Shown: piece by piece, positions 61,331-64,000 of the stretch
Layout: each line of letters opens with the position of its first letter
How positions within the stretch are numbered: position 1 is the first letter of the stretch
Assembly: GCA_024236235.1 (NCBI GenBank)
Contig: JACKKV010000001.1
Span: forward strand, 310,001 to 374,000
Source of the DNA: Novosphingobium sp.
GTDB lineage: Bacteria; Pseudomonadota; Alphaproteobacteria; Sphingomonadales; Sphingomonadaceae
DNA length: 64,000 nucleotides
Direction of reading: 5' to 3'
Made by a program: the position numbers and the translations under genes
The notes under the pieces: model-generated
Databases searched by the model: none
What the model saw: only the letters and a program-made list of their open reading frames with translations
What the model was told of the DNA's origin: nothing

Positions 61331-61869
61331 GCCTTGATGATCCCGACGCGAACATGCCCGAAGAGGTGATGTGGCAGGGCCGCTTCATTACCGCGAAGAA
61401 AAAGGGCCGCTGGGAATATGTGGCCCGTTCGCGCGGCATTCGTGCGGCCGTGATCCTGGCGGTGGAAGATGGCCATGTGCTGCTGGTGGAACAATATCGC
61501 GTGCCATTGGGGCGCAACTGCATCGAACTGCCCGCCGGGCTGATCGGCGACGATGAAGGGGTGGCAGGCGAATCGCCCCTCGCCGCCGCGGGCCGTGAAC
61601 TGGTGGAAGAAACGGGCTGGCGGGCCGCCCGGCTGGAAGATGCGGGCGAATATTACTCGTCCCCCGGCATGGTCAGCGAAAGCTTCACGCTGGTGCGCGC
61701 GTCAGGGCTGGAACAAGTCGGGCCGGGTGGCGGAACGGACAACGAGAACATCGTTCCGCATCGTGTCGCCTTGGCCGATCTCAACCGTTTTCTGGCCGGC
61801 AAGCGGGCGCAAGGTGTTGCCATCGACGTGCGGATTCTCGCGCTGATCGGCGAAACGCTGCTGAGCTGA
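61327..61869 (+). CDS. NUDIX hydrolase (ADP-ribose pyrophosphatase-like)
   Basis: A 180-residue NUDIX enzyme. The Nudix box region reads PAGLIGDDEGV then RELVEETGW, with conserved glycine, the REL and EE residues. There are about five extra residues between the first E and REL compared with the classical spacing. The downstream SSPGMVSESFTL matches the ADP-ribose pyrophosphatase group (SxPG). Likely hydrolyses ADP-ribose or related nucleotides. The ATG overlaps the preceding gene. Confidence 0.85.
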   Translation: MSLDDPDANMPEEVMWQGRFITAKKKGRWEYVARSRGIRAAVILAVEDGHVLLVEQYRVPLGRNCIELPAGLIGDDEGVAGESPLAAAGRELVEETGWRAARLEDAGEYYSSPGMVSESFTLVRASGLEQVGPGGGTDNENIVPHRVALADLNRFLAGKRAQGVAIDVRILALIGETLLS

Positions 61870-61944
61870 TTGCGCCGCCCCTTCCGATGCGGTCACGGCC
61901 ATGCCATAGCGCCCGCACAGATCCAGCAATGCAGGCACGAACCC

Positions 61945-62937
61945 ATGGCACACCCCGTTCACCCGGCTGACGCGCTGTATGAGCGCGAAAAACCCACTCC
62001 CGTCATCCCGGCCTGCGATCATTATGCGGGTGCGGAAAAGCTGATCCGCAAGGCGCTGGACCTGCAGGAGGAACTGGGCCCGGTCTTCGATATCACCGGC
62101 GATTGCGAAGATGGCGCCGCCGCCGGGCAGGAACGCGAGCATGCCGAAATGGTGGCCGGGCTGATCATGTCTGGCGAAAACCGCTTCGGTCAGCTCGGCA
62201 TCAGGGTGCATGACCCGGAACATCCCCATTGCCGGGCGGATATCGACATTGTTCTGGACCATGCGGCCGAGCGCGTCGCGCATATCACCATCCCCAAGCC
62301 GACCAGCGCCGCTCAACTGGACGAAATCATCGACTATATTCGCGAAGGCTGCGCCAAACGCGGGATTGGGCGGGAAATTCCGCTGCACACACTGATCGAG
62401 ACGCATGGCGCGCTGGCCGATGTCCAGACCATCGCCGCCCTGCCCTGGCTGCGCGTCCTGGATTTCGGATCGATGGATTTCATCAGCGCGCATAACGGGG
62501 CCATTCCCGCTTCGGCCATGCGCAGTCCCGGCCAGTTCGAACACCGGCTGATGGCGCGCGCCAAGGCCGAAATCTGCGCGGCCGCGCTCGGCCACGGGCT
62601 GGTCCCGGCGCACAACGTCTGCCTTGATCTGAAAAATGAGTCGCAGGTGCGCTCCGATGCCTCGCGCGCCCGCCACGAGGTCGGCTTCCTGCGCATGTGG
62701 AGCATTCATCCCGCCCAGATCAAACCCATTGTCGAGGCCATGCGCCCCGATTTTTCGGAAGCCGCCGATGCGGGGGCAATCCTGCTGGCGGCGCAGGCGG
62801 CCGATTGGGGGCCGATCCGTTACAAGGACGAATTATACGACCGGGCCAGCTATCGCTATTACTGGACGGTGCTGCAACGGGCGCGGGTTTCCGGGCTGGA
62901 CATCAGCGCGGAAGCGCAAGCAGCCTTTTTCGCCTGA
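61945..62937 (+). CDS. HpcH/HpaI-type CoA-ester lyase (malyl-CoA lyase family)
   Basis: A 330-residue member of the HpcH/HpaI aldolase/CitE family. It shows DITGDCEDGAAAGQ (metal-binding DCEDG-type loop), PLHTLIETHGALADVQ with the catalytic glutamate, and LDFGSMDFISAHNGAIP with GFLRMWSIHPAQIKP near the end. These enzymes cleave or form (S)-malyl-CoA, beta-methylmalyl-CoA or citramalyl-CoA; the exact substrate is unknown. The ATG at 61945 has AGGC upstream. It lies 29 bases before an MHS transporter gene. Confidence 0.88.
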   Translation: MAHPVHPADALYEREKPTPVIPACDHYAGAEKLIRKALDLQEELGPVFDITGDCEDGAAAGQEREHAEMVAGLIMSGENRFGQLGIRVHDPEHPHCRADIDIVLDHAAERVAHITIPKPTSAAQLDEIIDYIREGCAKRGIGREIPLHTLIETHGALADVQTIAALPWLRVLDFGSMDFISAHNGAIPASAMRSPGQFEHRLMARAKAEICAAALGHGLVPAHNVCLDLKNESQVRSDASRARHEVGFLRMWSIHPAQIKPIVEAMRPDFSEAADAGAILLAAQAADWGPIRYKDELYDRASYRYYWTVLQRARVSGLDISAEAQAAFFA

Positions 62938-62966
62938 ACCGGCGAGCCAGCAGGGGGAGATTTTCA

Positions 62967-64000
62967 GTGAGGCAGGCGACTAATTCGCCGGCGCGGGTGC
63001 TTGGCGCGGCGCTGGTCGGGACATCGGTAGAATTCTATGATTTCTACATCTATTCCACCGCCGCCGCGCTGGTGCTGGGGCCGCTGTTCTTCCCCAGCGA
63101 TCAGCCCGGACTGGACCTGCTGCTGAGTTACGCCAGTTTTTCCGTCGCATTTTTTGCGCGGCCGGTCGGTGCAATCGCCTTTGGCCATTTCGGGGACCGG
63201 ATCGGGCGCAAGTCCACGCTGGTCGCGTCCTTGCTGATCATGGGCCTGTCCACCTTCCTGATCGCTTTCCTGCCGGGCTACAACACGATCGGCTGGGCCG
63301 CGCCCGTGCTGTTGTGCCTGCTGCGGTTTGGCCAGGGCTTCGGGCTTGGCGGGGAATGGGCAGGCGCCGCGCTGCTGGCGGTGGAAAATGCGCCAGCAGG
63401 CCAGCGCGCCCGTTACGGGATGTTCCCGCAGCTGGGCGCGCCAGTCGGCTTTATCCTGTCCAATGGCTTCTTCATCCTGCTGGGGATGTGGCTGTCTGAC
63501 GGGCAGTTCATGGAATGGGGCTGGCGCATTCCCTTTCTGGGCAGCGCGGCGTTGATCGCGGTTGGTCTGTGGGTTCGCCTGCGTATCGCCGAAACTCCCA
63601 GATTTTCCGAAGCGCTGGAACGTGAACGTCCGCCCAGCATCCCCATCGCCGCGGTCTTTCGCCAACATCCGCGCGCCGTGATCGCGGCGACATTCGCCTG
63701 CGTCATCAGCTTTTCGATCTTTTACACGACCACGGCTTTCGCCCTTGGCTATGCCACCAGCGATCTGGGCATCGCGCGCGACGCCTTCCTGAAATACCAG
63801 CTGCTGGCGATCCTGTTCCTGGCCGTCGGCATCGTCGTGTCAGGCTTTGCCTGCGATTACTTCGGCGGAAGACGAGTCCTGATGGCCAGCTGCGCGCTGA
63901 CGATCCCGGTCGCGCTGGCGATGGCGCCCCTGCTGGGCGGCAGCCCGGCTGAAATAGTGACGTTCCTGTCCGCCGGATTTTTCGCGATGGGCCTGTGCTA
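62967..64000 (+). CDS. Major facilitator (MHS type) transporter, truncated by the window end
   Basis: The frame opens at GTG 62967, eight bases after GGGGGAGA, and continues to the end of the window (344 codons). It reads VGTSVEFYDFYIY at TM1 and then GHFGDRIGRK, the MFS loop 2-3 motif, with RFGQGFGLGGEWAGA in TM4, as in metabolite:H+ symporters. The substrate is probably a small carboxylate. It sits directly downstream of the CoA-ester lyase and may supply its pathway. Confidence 0.9.
   Translation, partial: MRQATNSPARVLGAALVGTSVEFYDFYIYSTAAALVLGPLFFPSDQPGLDLLLSYASFSVAFFARPVGAIAFGHFGDRIGRKSTLVASLLIMGLSTFLIAFLPGYNTIGWAAPVLLCLLRFGQGFGLGGEWAGAALLAVENAPAGQRARYGMFPQLGAPVGFILSNGFFILLGMWLSDGQFMEWGWRIPFLGSAALIAVGLWVRLRIAETPRFSEALERERPPSIPIAAVFRQHPRAVIAATFACVISFSIFYTTTAFALGYATSDLGIARDAFLKYQLLAILFLAVGIVVSGFACDYFGGRRVLMASCALTIPVALAMAPLLGGSPAEIVTFLSAGFFAMGLC

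Noticed and set aside
1..64000. Mobile elements, CRISPR arrays, restriction-modification or toxin-antitoxin systems
   Set aside because: No transposase, integrase, Cas, methylase or toxin-like product and no spaced repeats were found; apart from the first 900 bases the genes look like normal core content.

Overview
The window is about 64 kb of GC-rich chromosome from an alphaproteobacterium, most likely an order Sphingomonadales member (Novosphingobium/Erythrobacteraceae-like). The reasons are the typical synteny (hisG-hisD-nusB-thiL; infA-maf-rng-yacG-tRNA-Phe; lptD-surA-pdxA-rsmA; purS-purQ; DUF2794-cysE-hda), a K+-independent proton-pumping pyrophosphatase, short-form HisG, and a circularly permuted two-piece tmRNA whose tag reads ANDNEALALAA. 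This assignment is inferred from gene content, not from a database search. Nearly everything is densely packed core metabolism. I see no insertion sequence, prophage or CRISPR array.

Layout. 1-1.9 kb: the last 21 codons of what looks like truA, about 840 bp with no convincing gene, then a cobS gene carrying several indels with no cobT beyond it. 2-9.3 kb: GST, J-domain protein, BolA, histidine genes, nusB, thiL and hppA. 9.3-12.4 kb: acyl-CoA thioesterase, then a translationally coupled acyltransferase/cupin-hydroxylase pair. 12.4-16.6 kb: uvrC, infA, maf, RNase E/G-like, yacG, tRNA-Phe. 16.6-21 kb: a compact coenzyme F420 locus with a single-chain CofC-CofG-CofH protein, a Ddn-type F420-dependent reductase and an NADPH:F420 oxidoreductase. 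21-24.8 kb: a phosphate-starvation island (Pho box-porin-Pho box-pstS-phoU) lacking pstCAB. 24.8-32.7 kb (minus strand): acetyltransferase, bioF-bioD-bioA, a TonB-dependent receptor and a Baeyer-Villiger-type monooxygenase. 32.8-46.6 kb: purC, purS, purQ, a GGDEF/EAL protein, glmU-glmS, gph, a cysE/hda cluster, purM-purN and an MddA-like methyltransferase. 46.7-57.8 kb: lysozyme-inhibitor-like lipoprotein, ndk, holC, pepA, lptD-surA-pdxA-rsmA, malate synthase G. 57.8-64 kb: small membrane protein, tmRNA, mscL, a lemA/TPM-domain group, NUDIX hydrolase, CoA-ester lyase and a truncated MHS-type transporter.

The most notable system is the F420 locus. It encodes deazaflavin (Fo) synthesis, activation of the phospho-side chain, reduction of the cofactor and one consumer enzyme. 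CofD and CofE are not in the window. The consumer gene and the monooxygenase gene share a near-identical 14-bp palindromic site in their promoters, suggesting one regulator controls both. Other points of interest are the indel-ridden cobS at the window edge, the minimal Pho island, the FemAB/GNAT-plus-cupin pair, the probable methanethiol methyltransferase and a probable CTG start codon on the TonB-dependent receptor.
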